Shown: piece after piece, positions 47,908 to 57,640 of the stretch | How the letters are laid out: each line of letters starts with the position of its first letter | Numbering within the stretch: the stretch's first letter is position 1 | DNA from: Blattabacterium clevelandi | GTDB lineage: Bacteria; Bacteroidota; Bacteroidia; Flavobacteriales; Blattabacteriaceae | Assembly (NCBI RefSeq): GCF_003268615.1 | Contig: NZ_CP029844.1 | Coordinates: 553,423-617,422 of the forward strand | Reading direction: 5' to 3' | DNA: 64,000 nt | The notes under the pieces: model-generated | What the model was told of the DNA's origin: nothing | The model's database searches: none | The model's input: the letters and a program-made list of their open reading frames with translations, nothing else | Made by a program: the position numbers and the translations under genes

Positions 47908-50790
47908 TTAAGTACATCTACAAATGAAATTTCTATCTCCATATCCATCATTAATTCGATCTATTGATGGCCAAAATTTTCTTTCTTTAACCCAATTTAA
48001 TGGATAAGCAGCTTTTTCTCTAGTATAAGGATATATCCAATTATTTCCTGTTAATATATCTAAACTATGAGGTGCATTTTTTAATACATTTTCTTTTTTC
48101 GTAAACAGACCTTTTTCTATTTCGTTGATTTCTTCACGTATTTTTATAAGTGTTTCAATAAAACGGTCTAATTCTTTTTTAGATTCACTTTCTGTAGGTT
48201 CTATCATCATACATCCTTCTACAGGAAAGGATATAGTAGGAGCATGAAATCCATAATCCATCATTCTTTTTGCTATATCTATCACTTCTATTCCAATACT
48301 TTTAAAAACTCTACAATCTATAATAAATTCATGTGCTACTGTATTTTTATTCCCAACATATAATATTTTATAATAATTTTTTAATTTATTTTTTATATAA
48401 TTAGCATTTAAGATAGATATTTCAGTACACTTTTTAAGTCCATCTGGACCCAACATACGAATATAGGCATAAGAAATTGTTAAAATTAAAGAAGATCCAT
48501 ATGGAGAAGATGAAATGGTTAATTCTTTTTTTTGTTTTAAATTTTTTTGAAAAGGATGATTAGGAAGAAATGGTTTTAAATGATTAGAAACACAAATTGG
48601 CCCCATTCCAGGACCACCTCCACCATGAGGTATAGCAAACGTTTTATGTAGATTAATATGACATATATCTATTCCAATTTCTGCTGGTTTAATTAATCCT
48701 ATTTGTGCATTCATATTAGCTCCATCCATATAAACTAATCCTCCATATTCATGAATAAGATCTATGATATTTTTTATATTGGACTCATATACTCCATGAG
48801 TAGATGGATAAGTTATCATTAATACAGATATGAAATTTTTATTTTCTTTTACTTTTTTTAACAAATCATTTTGATCGATCGATCCGTCTTTTTTAGTCAA
48901 AATTAAAATGACTTTCATTCCAGCTATACTTGCTGAAGAAGGATTAGTCCCATGTGATGAAATAGGGATTAAGGCTATATTTCTTTTATATTCGTGTAAT
49001 GACTCATGATAAGCTTTGATTACCATAAGTCCAGCATACTCTCCTTGAGCTCCCGAATTTGGTTGTAAAGAAACTCCAGAAAAACCAGTTATTTCTTTCA
49101 AATATTTTTCCAAATTTTTAATAATAAATTGATATCCTTTTGTCTGATTTTTAGGGGAAAAAGGATGAATATTTCTCCATTCATATTGGCTCAAAGATAA
49201 TAATTCTGCAGAGGCATTTAATTTCATAGTACATGATCCTAAAGGGATCATAGAATGAGTTAAAGAAAGATCTTTTTTTTCTAATCTTTTGATATAACGC
49301 ATTAGTTCATTTTCTGAATGAAACTTATGAAAAATTGGATGTACTAAAAAATTAGATGTTCTTTTTAAAAAATTTGGAATTCTATATTTTTTTTTTTCTA
49401 TAAAATTTTTTTTTGGTTTTTTATTATTACTCACTTGATGAAAAATAGAAACAATATGGTCAATATCTTTTTTACAAGTTGTTTCATCTAAAGTAATTGT
49501 TAAATAATTTTTATCTACATATCTGAAATTAGTTTTTCTACGTTCAGATATTTTTTTTAATTTTTCAAAGAAAAAAATATCTGAATTTTTGATTTTTATT
49601 CTAAGGGTATCAAAATAAAATGTATTCATTTGATGAATATGATCACCAATAGTATTCATTAATAAATATTCTAGTTTTTTAGTATTTTGATGAATATTTT
49701 TTGCTATTATTTTTAATCCATTTGGACCATGATATAAAGCATACATAGAAGCCATTATAGCAGGTAAGACTTGTGATGTACAAATATTAGAAGTAGCTTT
49801 TTCTCTTTTTATATGTTGTTCTCTTGTTTGTAAAGCCATACGAAATGCTTTTTTATTTTTTCTATCCATAGATTCTCCAATAATTCTTCCTGGAATAAAT
49901 CGTTTATATCTCTCACAAGTAGATAAAAAAGCAGCATGAGGCCCTCCATACCCCAGAGGTATACCAAAAGATTGAGTAGATCCTACAACAACATCAGCAC
50001 CCCACTCTCCAGGAGGTTTTAATAAAGTTAGGGGGAGTAAATCACTGGATACTATTACTGATATATTTTTCTTTTTTGCATATTTTACTGTTTCACGGTA
50101 GTCATATATTTCTCCTGAAGGAGAAGGATAAGAAAGTAATAATCCGAATATTTTTTCTTTTTTATATTCATTTAAGTTTCCATGAAAATCTTTAATCAAT
50201 TTTATTCCTAAACCATAACATCTTGTTTTTAAAATGGAAAATGTTTGTGGAAAAACTTCATCTGAAACAAAAAAATAGGAAAAGTTTTTTTTTATTTTTT
50301 TTTTAAAACTTTCCTTATAAATCATTAACATAGCATCAGCTATAGCGGTCCCTTCATCTAACATCGAAGCATTACTAATTTTCATTCCAGTAATATCTGA
50401 AACCATAGTCTGAAAATTAATTAAAGCTTCTAAACGTCCTTGAGATATTTCGGATTGATATGGAGTATAAGGGGTATACCAACTTGGATTTTCTAAAATA
50501 TTTCTTTGAATTACAGATGGAGTTATAGTATTTTTATACCCTAATCCAATATAAGAACGATAAATTTTATTTTTTTTACTGATTCTATAAATATGATTTA
50601 AATATTGATATTCAGAGATAGAATTTGGTAGATTTAATCTTTTTTTTAAACGTATTTCTTTTGGAATAGTATTATTTATTAAATCTTTTATGGATTTGTA
50701 TTTTAATATTTTCAACATTTCGTGAATTTCTTCACAAGAAGGCCCTATATGTCGGGAATAGAATTTTTTTATAAAAAAATTCTCATTCAT
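47908..50790 (-). CDS. gcvP: Glycine dehydrogenase (decarboxylating), P protein
   Basis: Pyridoxal-phosphate enzyme of the glycine cleavage system, releasing CO2 and passing the aminomethyl group to lipoylated H protein. It is the long, fused form (about 960 aa) with two homologous halves; the PLP lysine is in INLHKTFAIPHGGGGPGMGP near residue 700. The N-terminal FYSRHIGPS motif is family-typical, so I choose ATG 50790 (MNENFFIKKF); an in-frame ATG at 50817 adds nine residues. Companion gcvT and gcvH are not adjacent. It stops 6 bp from convergent tsaD. Confidence 0.96.
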   Translation of the reverse strand: MNENFFIKKFYSRHIGPSCEEIHEMLKILKYKSIKDLINNTIPKEIRLKKRLNLPNSISEYQYLNHIYRISKKNKIYRSYIGLGYKNTITPSVIQRNILENPSWYTPYTPYQSEISQGRLEALINFQTMVSDITGMKISNASMLDEGTAIADAMLMIYKESFKKKIKKNFSYFFVSDEVFPQTFSILKTRCYGLGIKLIKDFHGNLNEYKKEKIFGLLLSYPSPSGEIYDYRETVKYAKKKNISVIVSSDLLPLTLLKPPGEWGADVVVGSTQSFGIPLGYGGPHAAFLSTCERYKRFIPGRIIGESMDRKNKKAFRMALQTREQHIKREKATSNICTSQVLPAIMASMYALYHGPNGLKIIAKNIHQNTKKLEYLLMNTIGDHIHQMNTFYFDTLRIKIKNSDIFFFEKLKKISERRKTNFRYVDKNYLTITLDETTCKKDIDHIVSIFHQVSNNKKPKKNFIEKKKYRIPNFLKRTSNFLVHPIFHKFHSENELMRYIKRLEKKDLSLTHSMIPLGSCTMKLNASAELLSLSQYEWRNIHPFSPKNQTKGYQFIIKNLEKYLKEITGFSGVSLQPNSGAQGEYAGLMVIKAYHESLHEYKRNIALIPISSHGTNPSSASIAGMKVILILTKKDGSIDQNDLLKKVKENKNFISVLMITYPSTHGVYESNIKNIIDLIHEYGGLVYMDGANMNAQIGLIKPAEIGIDICHINLHKTFAIPHGGGGPGMGPICVSNHLKPFLPNHPFQKNLKQKKELTISSSPYGSSLILTISYAYIRMLGPDGLKKCTEISILNANYIKNKLKNYYKILYVGNKNTVAHEFIIDCRVFKSIGIEVIDIAKRMMDYGFHAPTISFPVEGCMMIEPTESESKKELDRFIETLIKIREEINEIEKGLFTKKENVLKNAPHSLDILTGNNWIYPYTREKAAYPLNWVKERKFWPSIDRINDGYGDRNFICRCT

Positions 50791-50909
50791 AAAAATATAA
50801 ATTGTATTTAACTTCATTAAAGTTAGAGAAATTTAGATAAATTTTTCATAAAAAAATAGTTAAGAACGATCGTTAAAAAAATTTATATATTAATATAAAA
50901 AAATTCAAA

Positions 50910-51839
50910 ATGAAAATTACTATTATTGGAGCAGGAAATATAGGAGCATCATGTGCTAGTTTATTAGCTAAAATAGATATAGTAGAAGAAATTGTTTTAT
51001 TGGATATAAAAGAAAAATTAGCTGAAGGAAAAAGTTTAGATATATCTCAGATGTTACCTCTTGTTGGATCAAATACTCATGTTATTGGTACTACTAATGA
51101 TTATTCAAAATCAAAAAATTCCGAAATAATTATTATTACTTGTGGCTTTCCTAGAAAGCCAGGAATGATTCGTGATGATTTAGTAAATATAAATGCAAAA
51201 ATTATTCATACTGTAACTAAAAAATCTATTTATTTTTCTCCAAATGCAAAATTTATAATAGTATCTAATCCATTGGATGTGATGACCTATGTATGTTATA
51301 AAACAGCTAAAATAGATCCTTCTCGGGTGATGGGTATGGCCGGAATATTAGATTCAACTAGATATCGTTTTTTTTTATCAAAAGAATTAAATTGTTCTCC
51401 TCATGATATACAAACTTTATTACTAGGAGGTCATGGAGAAACTATGGTACCTTTATATAGATATACTTCAATATCTGGAATTCCTATCATAGAATTTTTA
51501 TCGAAGGAAAAAAATCAAATCATTATTGAAAAAACTAAAAATGGAGGTGGGGAAATTGTAAATTTATTAGGGACATCAGCTTGGATAGCTCCTAGTGCTT
51601 CTGTTGTAAATATGGTAAAAGCTATTCTTAAAAATTCTAAACGAATTTTATCGTGTTCTGTTTTTTTAAATGGAGAATATAATTTAAAAAATGTGTATTT
51701 AGGAGTTCCAGTAGTTTTAGGAAAATATGGAATAGAAAAAATTATAGAATTACAATTGAACAAAGAAGAAATGTTACTTTTGAAAAATTCTGCTAATCAT
51801 ATAAAAAATATGATGAAAAAATTGAATAATATCATATAA
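50910..51839 (+). CDS. mdh: Malate dehydrogenase
   Basis: NAD-dependent oxidation of malate to oxaloacetate. The nucleotide fold starts GAGNIGASCAS with an acidic residue in LLDIKE, catalytic loop RKPGMIRDDLVNINA supplies substrate arginines, and LGGHGETMVPL contains the active-site histidine. The 309 aa match the LDH-like MDH group of Bacteroidota. It diverges from gcvP and is followed after 14 bp by a flavoprotein gene. Confidence 0.95.
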   Translation: MKITIIGAGNIGASCASLLAKIDIVEEIVLLDIKEKLAEGKSLDISQMLPLVGSNTHVIGTTNDYSKSKNSEIIIITCGFPRKPGMIRDDLVNINAKIIHTVTKKSIYFSPNAKFIIVSNPLDVMTYVCYKTAKIDPSRVMGMAGILDSTRYRFFLSKELNCSPHDIQTLLLGGHGETMVPLYRYTSISGIPIIEFLSKEKNQIIIEKTKNGGGEIVNLLGTSAWIAPSASVVNMVKAILKNSKRILSCSVFLNGEYNLKNVYLGVPVVLGKYGIEKIIELQLNKEEMLLLKNSANHIKNMMKKLNNII

Positions 51840-51853
51840 ATTTTGATTTAATC

Positions 51854-52393
51854 ATGAAAAATAATATTTTATTTTTAGTAGCTCACCCTAATATAGAAAA
51901 TTCTATTTTAAATAAAAAAATTATACAGAATATTCATCATAATAAATACAAAAAAAATATCATTATACGAAAATTATATAATATTTATCCTGATTTTAAA
52001 ATCAAGGTAGAGGAAGAAATAAGGATTATTTTGAATACAAAATTTATAGTATTTCAATTTCCATTTTATTGGTATAGTTATCCATCTCTTTTAAAAGAGT
52101 GGAAAGATAAAGTTTTTACAAAATTATATAAAAAAAAATCTCTTTCTGGAAAACATTTATTGGTATCTATTACTACAGGATCAGAAAAAAAAACATTTCA
52201 TGCAGGAGAAAAAAATAATTTTACTATAGATGAATTCTTACGTCCTATTCAACAAACAGCTCATATTTGTAATATGATTTATCATGGATATGTTCAGATT
52301 TCCATCCATATGGTAAAAATGTACGGAAAATCATGTTATTTGGAAAATTATACAGATAAAATTATTTTTAGGATTAATGAATGGATACAATAA
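51854..52393 (+). CDS. NAD(P)H oxidoreductase, flavodoxin-like fold (KefF/MdaB family)
   Basis: Small soluble FMN or FAD quinone reductase-like protein (179 aa). It shows the phosphate-binding start LFLVAHPNIENSILNKKI, the FPFYWYSYPSLLKEWKDKVF motif and TTGSEKKTFHAG, all typical of KefF and related quinone reductases. KefF activates the K+ efflux system KefC in other bacteria; no KefC gene is in the window, so the function may simply be quinone reduction. Co-directional with mdh; convergent with thiN at 9 bp. Confidence 0.85.
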   Translation: MKNNILFLVAHPNIENSILNKKIIQNIHHNKYKKNIIIRKLYNIYPDFKIKVEEEIRIILNTKFIVFQFPFYWYSYPSLLKEWKDKVFTKLYKKKSLSGKHLLVSITTGSEKKTFHAGEKNNFTIDEFLRPIQQTAHICNMIYHGYVQISIHMVKMYGKSCYLENYTDKIIFRINEWIQ

Positions 52394-52402
52394 AAAATAT
52401 TT

Positions 52403-53047
52403 TTATTTTTCTAAAAAAATTAATAATTCTCCTTTTTTATAACTTATTTCGATTTTTTGTAGTAGTTCAGTTGATTCATTTCTTATTCCTATATTTTTAC
52501 CTATTTTTAATAATCCATCATTGATAGGATATTTTAACCCATAAGTGAATAATCCTTCTACTTTTGGAAATGGGAAAAGAGAAACCTTTTTATTTTTTTT
52601 CTGATAAAAAAAATTTTTTTTATCAGAAAAAAAATAATAATGATAATTATCATGAAAAATTATGGATAATTTTTTTTTATATTTTAAAGCAGTAGATAGA
52701 TTTCCTAAAAAATGATCTTGTTCTTTCCCACTAGCCCCCCAAACATTTATATTAAAATATCCTTTAGAATGGATTATTCGTAAAGCTTTATCAAAATCGG
52801 AGTAATTTTGATCTTTGGTTTCAAAAATTTCAAAAAATTTATTTTTTTTTTCTATAAAATTTTTTTTTAAAAAAGAATCAAAATCTCCAATAATAGAATC
52901 CACTCGTACTCCCATTTTTTTTAAATAGTAAAAGGCTCCGTCAACTGCAAATATTTTTTTGTAAAAAAAATGTTTTTTGAAATAAATATGAGGAGGGGTA
53001 CCATTAAGAAATAATCCAACTTCGGGACCTTGAAATCGATGATACAT
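52403..53047 (-). CDS. thiN: Thiamine pyrophosphokinase
   Basis: Converts thiamine to thiamine diphosphate, the cofactor of SucA. Signatures are the acidic IGDFDSFLK and the DQNYSDFDKALRI block (usually DQNxTDxEKAL), then a GASGKEQDHFLGNL glycine/aspartate motif. At 214 aa it is normal for the family. It begins 2 bp after the lptB stop and is probably co-transcribed. This implies thiamine is taken from the host or made elsewhere. Confidence 0.9.
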   Translation of the reverse strand: MYHRFQGPEVGLFLNGTPPHIYFKKHFFYKKIFAVDGAFYYLKKMGVRVDSIIGDFDSFLKKNFIEKKNKFFEIFETKDQNYSDFDKALRIIHSKGYFNINVWGASGKEQDHFLGNLSTALKYKKKLSIIFHDNYHYYFFSDKKNFFYQKKNKKVSLFPFPKVEGLFTYGLKYPINDGLLKIGKNIGIRNESTELLQKIEISYKKGELLIFLEK

Positions 53048-53049
53048 TT

Positions 53050-53786
53050 TTATTTTATGATTTTATGATTTTTTATAAAATGATTTCCTAAATAAACTTT
53101 TTTTACCATAGAATCTTCTATCAATTCTTTAGAAGGTCCATGTTTCAATATTTTTCCTTCAAACATTAAATAAAGACGATCCGTAATTATAAAAGTTTCT
53201 TGTACATTATGATCGGTAATCAATATACCAATTTTTTTCTCTTTTAAAGAAAGAATAATTTTTTGTAATTCTTCTATAGCTATAGGATCTATTCCAGAAA
53301 AAGGTTCATCTAAAAGAATAAATTTAGGATTTGAAGCTAGACATCTAGCAATTTCAGTTCTTCTACGCTCTCCTCCAGATAGAAGATCTCCACGATTTTT
53401 TCGTATATGTTGTAATCCAAATTCTTCAAGAAGTTGTTCGGTTTTTTTTTTCCTTTCTTTATAAGAATTTTTTTTCATTTCTAATATGCATAAAATATTA
53501 TCTTCTACAGATAATTTTCTAAATATAGATGGTTCTTGTGCTAAATATCCAATTCCTTTTCTAGAGCGTTTATATATTGGATCGTTAGTAATATCTTCTT
53601 CATTAAGAAGTACTTGTCCTTGATCCGGGCGAATAAGTCCTACAATTATATAAAAAGAAGTTGTTTTTCCTGCTCCATTTGGCCCAATTAAACCAACAAT
53701 TTCTCCTTGATTTAACCAAAAAGAAACATTTGTTACAACATTTTTTTTTTATATTTTTTGTATATATTTTTCGCTATCAAAACCAT
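53050..53786 (-). pseudogene. lptB: LPS export ATPase LptB, frameshifted at an A10 run (possibly rescued)
   Basis: ATPase of the lipopolysaccharide exporter LptB2FG. The gene begins at ATG 53786 ([15 protein letters not shown]) and hits a stop at 53733-53735 just after a run of ten A (minus strand, 53741-53750). In the adjoining frame the protein continues without a break: [20 protein letters not shown] with Walker [11 protein letters not shown]-loop [10 protein letters not shown], signature [16 protein letters not shown], Walker [13 protein letters not shown] and H-loop LITDHNV, to 53050. One extra A gives a normal 245-aa LptB. A naive reading would begin at the internal ATG 53478 and miss Walker A. 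Strong conservation argues for a functional product via slippage, or for a sequencing error in the run. Confidence 0.9.
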
Positions 53787-53814
53787 GATGATAAAAATTT
53801 TTATTTTTAATAAA

Positions 53815-53822
53815 TAAATTTG
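53815..53822 (+). promoter_or_regulatory. Candidate Bacteroidota -7 box upstream of the SurA-like gene
   Basis: TAAATTTG matches TAnnTTTG, 34 bases before ATG 53857, in the gap between the divergent lptB and SurA-like genes. No -33 element is clear. Confidence 0.3.
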
Positions 53823-53856
53823 ATTGTTAAATTGCAAATTTATTTATGTTAGTAAT

Positions 53857-55107
53857 ATGATCAAAAATATTTTATTTAAGTTTAATTTTTTTTTGATAAT
53901 TTTTTGTAATTTTTCTTTTGCTCTAGAATTAGAAAAAGTAAATGGTATTTCTGTTATCATAGGAGATGAAATAATTTTAGATTCCGAGATAAAAAATTAT
54001 TTAGATTATAATAAAAATATTTCTCCATGTCAAGGATTAAAAAATTTGTTAATTCACAAATTAATTCTTTATCATGCAAAAAAAGATCCCAATTTACAAA
54101 TTGATGATCAAGAATTAAAAACAAAAGTATCTAACATATTAGAAGAAAATTTTTTAAAGACATTAAATAAAAATTCCTATACTGATGAATTTTTGGCAGA
54201 CCTAACTGAAACCATCAAAAATAATCAGTATATAGAAAAATTTTATCAAAAAATAATAGACGATATAGAAGTATCTCCTGAAGAGATTAAATATTTTTTT
54301 AATAAAAAAAAGGAAAAATTACCTATAATTCCAAAAAAAATATGTATTTCTTATATGATTTTTTATCCAAAATTAATTGAAAAACACCGTAATAAAATTT
54401 TGGATTTTTTAAAAAAAATAAAAAATGAAATTCATTCTGATAGAGATTTTTCTACGAAAGCAATTTTATTATCAGAAGATTATTCTTCTGCATTGAAAGG
54501 TGGTATTATTAAGGGGTTGAAAAAGAAAAATATACCAAAAGAATTTGAACGTGTAGTTGATGCTCTAAAAGAAAAACAAATATCTGAACCTTTTGAAACA
54601 AATTTAGGATTTCACTTAGTAAAAGTAGAAGAAAAAAGAGGTGATGAAATAGATATAAGGCATATTTTAATTAAACCTAAATATACAAAAGAAGAGTTAA
54701 CCAAAACAAAAAAATTTGTAGATTTAATCAAAAATCGTTTAATAAATAATGAAATATTTTTCGAAACGATCCCAGATGAAAATCCTATAAATAATCAAAT
54801 AGTCAATTCTTACATATGGAAAAAAATTTGTATAGAAGAAAAAGATCTATCAAAAAAAATGAAAAAATCTTTAATTCATTTAAAAAAAAATGGAGAAATT
54901 TCTGATACGTATAAAGAAATTTTAAATGGAAAAGAAGTTTTTTTTATTGTTAAATTATTGGAAAAAATACCTTCTCATCCAATCTCTTTTGAAAAAGATT
55001 ATACGGAATTAAAAAATTTGGTAAAGATTCTTAAACAAGAAGAAAAAATTAAAAATTGGGTCAAAATTCAATTAAAAAAAACTTACTTAAAAAGGGTTTG
55101 TCCATAA
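53857..55107 (+). CDS. Periplasmic peptidyl-prolyl isomerase/chaperone (SurA-like)
   Basis: Exported parvulin-type chaperone that would help outer-membrane proteins such as LptD reach the membrane. I choose ATG 53857 (MIKNILFKFNFFLIIF), giving a clean signal peptide ending at FSFA; the TTG at 53824 is less likely. After a SurA_N-like helical region come a first parvulin domain (about 160-265, with LKGGIIKGLKK and EPFETNLGFHLVKV) and a more diverged second one (about 270-370, with DIRHILIKP). At 416 aa it is near the Bacteroidota family length. Confidence 0.87.
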   Translation: MIKNILFKFNFFLIIFCNFSFALELEKVNGISVIIGDEIILDSEIKNYLDYNKNISPCQGLKNLLIHKLILYHAKKDPNLQIDDQELKTKVSNILEENFLKTLNKNSYTDEFLADLTETIKNNQYIEKFYQKIIDDIEVSPEEIKYFFNKKKEKLPIIPKKICISYMIFYPKLIEKHRNKILDFLKKIKNEIHSDRDFSTKAILLSEDYSSALKGGIIKGLKKKNIPKEFERVVDALKEKQISEPFETNLGFHLVKVEEKRGDEIDIRHILIKPKYTKEELTKTKKFVDLIKNRLINNEIFFETIPDENPINNQIVNSYIWKKICIEEKDLSKKMKKSLIHLKKNGEISDTYKEILNGKEVFFIVKLLEKIPSHPISFEKDYTELKNLVKILKQEEKIKNWVKIQLKKTYLKRVCP

Positions 55108-55113
55108 ATTAAA

Positions 55114-56871
55114 TTATATTATTTGATTATTAAATGTTTCTTTATAATATAATTCTGTATAATATCCATTTAATTGAATTAGATCTTGATGGGGGCCTTT
55201 TTCTACAAGAATTCCATTATTAAGAACTAATATTTTATCTACATTTTTTAATGTAGATAGACGATGAGTGATAATAATAGAAGTTTTATTTTTAGTTAAA
55301 CGATATGTAGCATGATAAATCAATTTTTCTAATTCTTGATTTAAAGATGCTGTTGCTTCATCTAGTATAAGTATGGAATAAGGATGTATTTGTACTCTTA
55401 AAAAAGCAATTAACTGTTTTTCTCCAATAGATAAAAGATCACCCCTTTCTTGTACAATATATTTATATCCATTAGGTAAAGATTTTATGAAGCTATGTAT
55501 TCCGATATTTTTTGCCATTTTTTCTACTTTTTCTAGGCTAATTGAAGAGTTTCCTAAAGTTATATTATTAATAATAGAATCATTAAATAAAAATGTATCC
55601 TGTGTAACCACTCTTATATGAGATCTTAAATTTATAAGTTCAATATCTTTAATTTCATATCCATCAATCAAAATTTTTCCTTTTTTTATATCGTATAATC
55701 TGGAAATTAAATGTGTAATGGTAGATTTACCAGAACCAGTTGTCCCTACTATAGCTACATTTTCTCCAGGAAGTATTTCAAAAGAAATTCCTTTAATAGT
55801 CATTTCTTCATTATTGATATAGGAAAAATAGACATTATGAAATATAATATTTCCTTTTAATTTTTTTATTCGTATATTTCCTTTATTAATAATTATTTTT
55901 TTATCAGAATTTAATATAGAAAATATACGTTCTATACCAGATAAACCTCTTTGTATAATATTAAATCTATCTGCTATTTGACGCATTGGACGAAAAATAA
56001 GGTAAATAAAAAAAATAAAAGCAATAATTTGTCCTGATTTTATATTATCCCCTCCTTTATTTTCAAAAGAATGAAACCCTCCATAAAATATTACAATGCT
56101 TATTGTAGCAGCAGATATAAATTCAACTATTGGAAAAAATATAGAGAAATAAAAAATAGTTTTAAAATGAGCATTCATCAATCTTTGATTGATAGATTGG
56201 AATTTTAAATATTCTTCTTTTTCTTTATGGAAAAGTTGTATTATAGACATACCTACGATTTTTTCTTGTAAAAAACTGTTTAAACGTGAAGTTTGTATAC
56301 GTTCTTCATGAAAAGTTTTTTTTAATTTTTTTTGAAAATAACGAGTAATCAAATACATAAATGGAATAGTAAAAAAAATAATAATAGATAATTTTTTATG
56401 CACTGTATACATCATAATTACGATCATTATTATTCTTAAAATATCTCCAGATAAAAGTAATATACCATCGTTAAATATTACAATAATAGTTTCTATATCC
56501 GAAACAGAATAGGATACCAGTTTACCAATTGGAGTTTGGTTAAAAAAAGAAGTTTTAAAAGATAACAATTTTTCAAATAAAAGAATTCGAATTTTTTCAA
56601 CAACTTTTTGAGCAAGAATATTGGATAAATATAATAAAATAAAATGGAATAAACTTTCTAAGATAAGAAGTATAATAATCCATATTAAAATATTTTTAAG
56701 ACCAAAAAAATCTTTATAAACTATATGAACATCTATCGCTTTTTGTATCAATTTAGGACGATAAGCAGATATAAAAGATATGAATATAGAAATAATAATT
56801 ATTGTTATTAAAATAAGTTTATGATTTAAACTTATTCTTAAAAGTTGTTTCAAGGAAGATTTTTTTTTCAT
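55114..56871 (-). CDS. ABC exporter, fused membrane and ATPase domains (MsbA-like)
   Basis: Half-size ABC exporter (585 aa) working as a homodimer, probably a lipid or lipid A flippase. Six membrane spans fill about residues 15-310; the ATPase domain has Walker A GTTGSGKST, Walker B ILILDEATAS and switch ITHRLS. The signature is LLSIGEKQL in place of canonical LSGGQ, an altered but known type of variation. It starts inside the truA stop (4-bp overlap) and is convergent with the SurA-like gene. Substrate is inferred only from family. Confidence 0.88.
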   Translation of the reverse strand: MKKKSSLKQLLRISLNHKLILITIIIISIFISFISAYRPKLIQKAIDVHIVYKDFFGLKNILIWIIILLILESLFHFILLYLSNILAQKVVEKIRILLFEKLLSFKTSFFNQTPIGKLVSYSVSDIETIIVIFNDGILLLSGDILRIIMIVIMMYTVHKKLSIIIFFTIPFMYLITRYFQKKLKKTFHEERIQTSRLNSFLQEKIVGMSIIQLFHKEKEEYLKFQSINQRLMNAHFKTIFYFSIFFPIVEFISAATISIVIFYGGFHSFENKGGDNIKSGQIIAFIFFIYLIFRPMRQIADRFNIIQRGLSGIERIFSILNSDKKIIINKGNIRIKKLKGNIIFHNVYFSYINNEEMTIKGISFEILPGENVAIVGTTGSGKSTITHLISRLYDIKKGKILIDGYEIKDIELINLRSHIRVVTQDTFLFNDSIINNITLGNSSISLEKVEKMAKNIGIHSFIKSLPNGYKYIVQERGDLLSIGEKQLIAFLRVQIHPYSILILDEATASLNQELEKLIYHATYRLTKNKTSIIITHRLSTLKNVDKILVLNNGILVEKGPHQDLIQLNGYYTELYYKETFNNQII

Positions 56872-57611
56872 AAAAAAATATCCTCTGGATAAAGAATTTT
56901 ATAAAGAAATAAACCACATGGTGGTAGTATGGTTTTACTACAGTAATCCTTATTTTTTAACTCTATAATTTCTATAAATCTATTTATACTAATTTTTTCT
57001 CTTCCTACATCAACTAATGTACCAATTATAGACCTTACCATATTTCTTAAAAATCGATTGGCTTCAATAGTAAAACAAAAATGAGTATTTTTTATGGACC
57101 AATTGGCATAGTATATTTCACATATATTATTTTTTTTTTCATTTCTTCTTTTAGAAAAAGAACTAAAATCTTTATATTTTATTAAAATTTTAGTAGCCTC
57201 ATTCATAAGTTTCATATTTAATGGATAAAAACAATACCAAGAAAAATCTTGAAAAAAAGGATTTTTTTTATATGTTAAATAATATTTATAGGTTCTACTT
57301 ATTGCATTAAATCTAGCATGAACATCTTTTTTTACTGGGAAAATATTGAATACATGAATAGATTTAGGTAAAAAAATATTTAATTGTTTAATTAAATTAT
57401 TGCTGATTTTTTTTTCAATATCAAAATGTGCAAACATTTGTTTTGCATGGACCCCTTTATCTGTTCTTCCAGCTCCTACTATATTGATAGGAGTTTTTAA
57501 TAATATTGATAAACAAAATTCTAATTTTTCTTCTACAGAGTTCACTTTATTTTGGATTTGCCATCCATGATAATCCTTACCATTATAAGCTAATTCAATG
57601 AAAAATCTCAT
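56868..57611 (-). CDS. truA: tRNA pseudouridine38-40 synthase TruA
   Basis: Modifies U38-U40 in the anticodon arm. The catalytic aspartate lies in GAGRTDKGVHAKQM (near residue 50), and the start MRFFIELAYNGKDYHGWQIQ is family-typical. FLRNMVRSIIGTLVDVG near the C-terminus is also conserved. At 247 aa it is normal length. The stop overlaps the ABC exporter start by 4 bp, so the two are translationally linked. Confidence 0.95.
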   Translation of the reverse strand: MRFFIELAYNGKDYHGWQIQNKVNSVEEKLEFCLSILLKTPINIVGAGRTDKGVHAKQMFAHFDIEKKISNNLIKQLNIFLPKSIHVFNIFPVKKDVHARFNAISRTYKYYLTYKKNPFFQDFSWYCFYPLNMKLMNEATKILIKYKDFSSFSKRRNEKKNNICEIYYANWSIKNTHFCFTIEANRFLRNMVRSIIGTLVDVGREKISINRFIEIIELKNKDYCSKTILPPCGLFLYKILYPEDIFL

Positions 57612-57640
57612 TTTATTTTTGAAAAATATAAAATAATATT

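Noticed and set aside
50868..50877. AACGATCGTT palindrome in the gcvP/mdh gap as an operator
   Set aside because: Ten bases only and no second copy noticed; could be chance.
53050..53478. A short 142-aa ABC protein starting at internal ATG 53478
   Set aside because: The same frame continues upstream without a stop to the A10 run and includes Walker A, so this ATG is internal to lptB.
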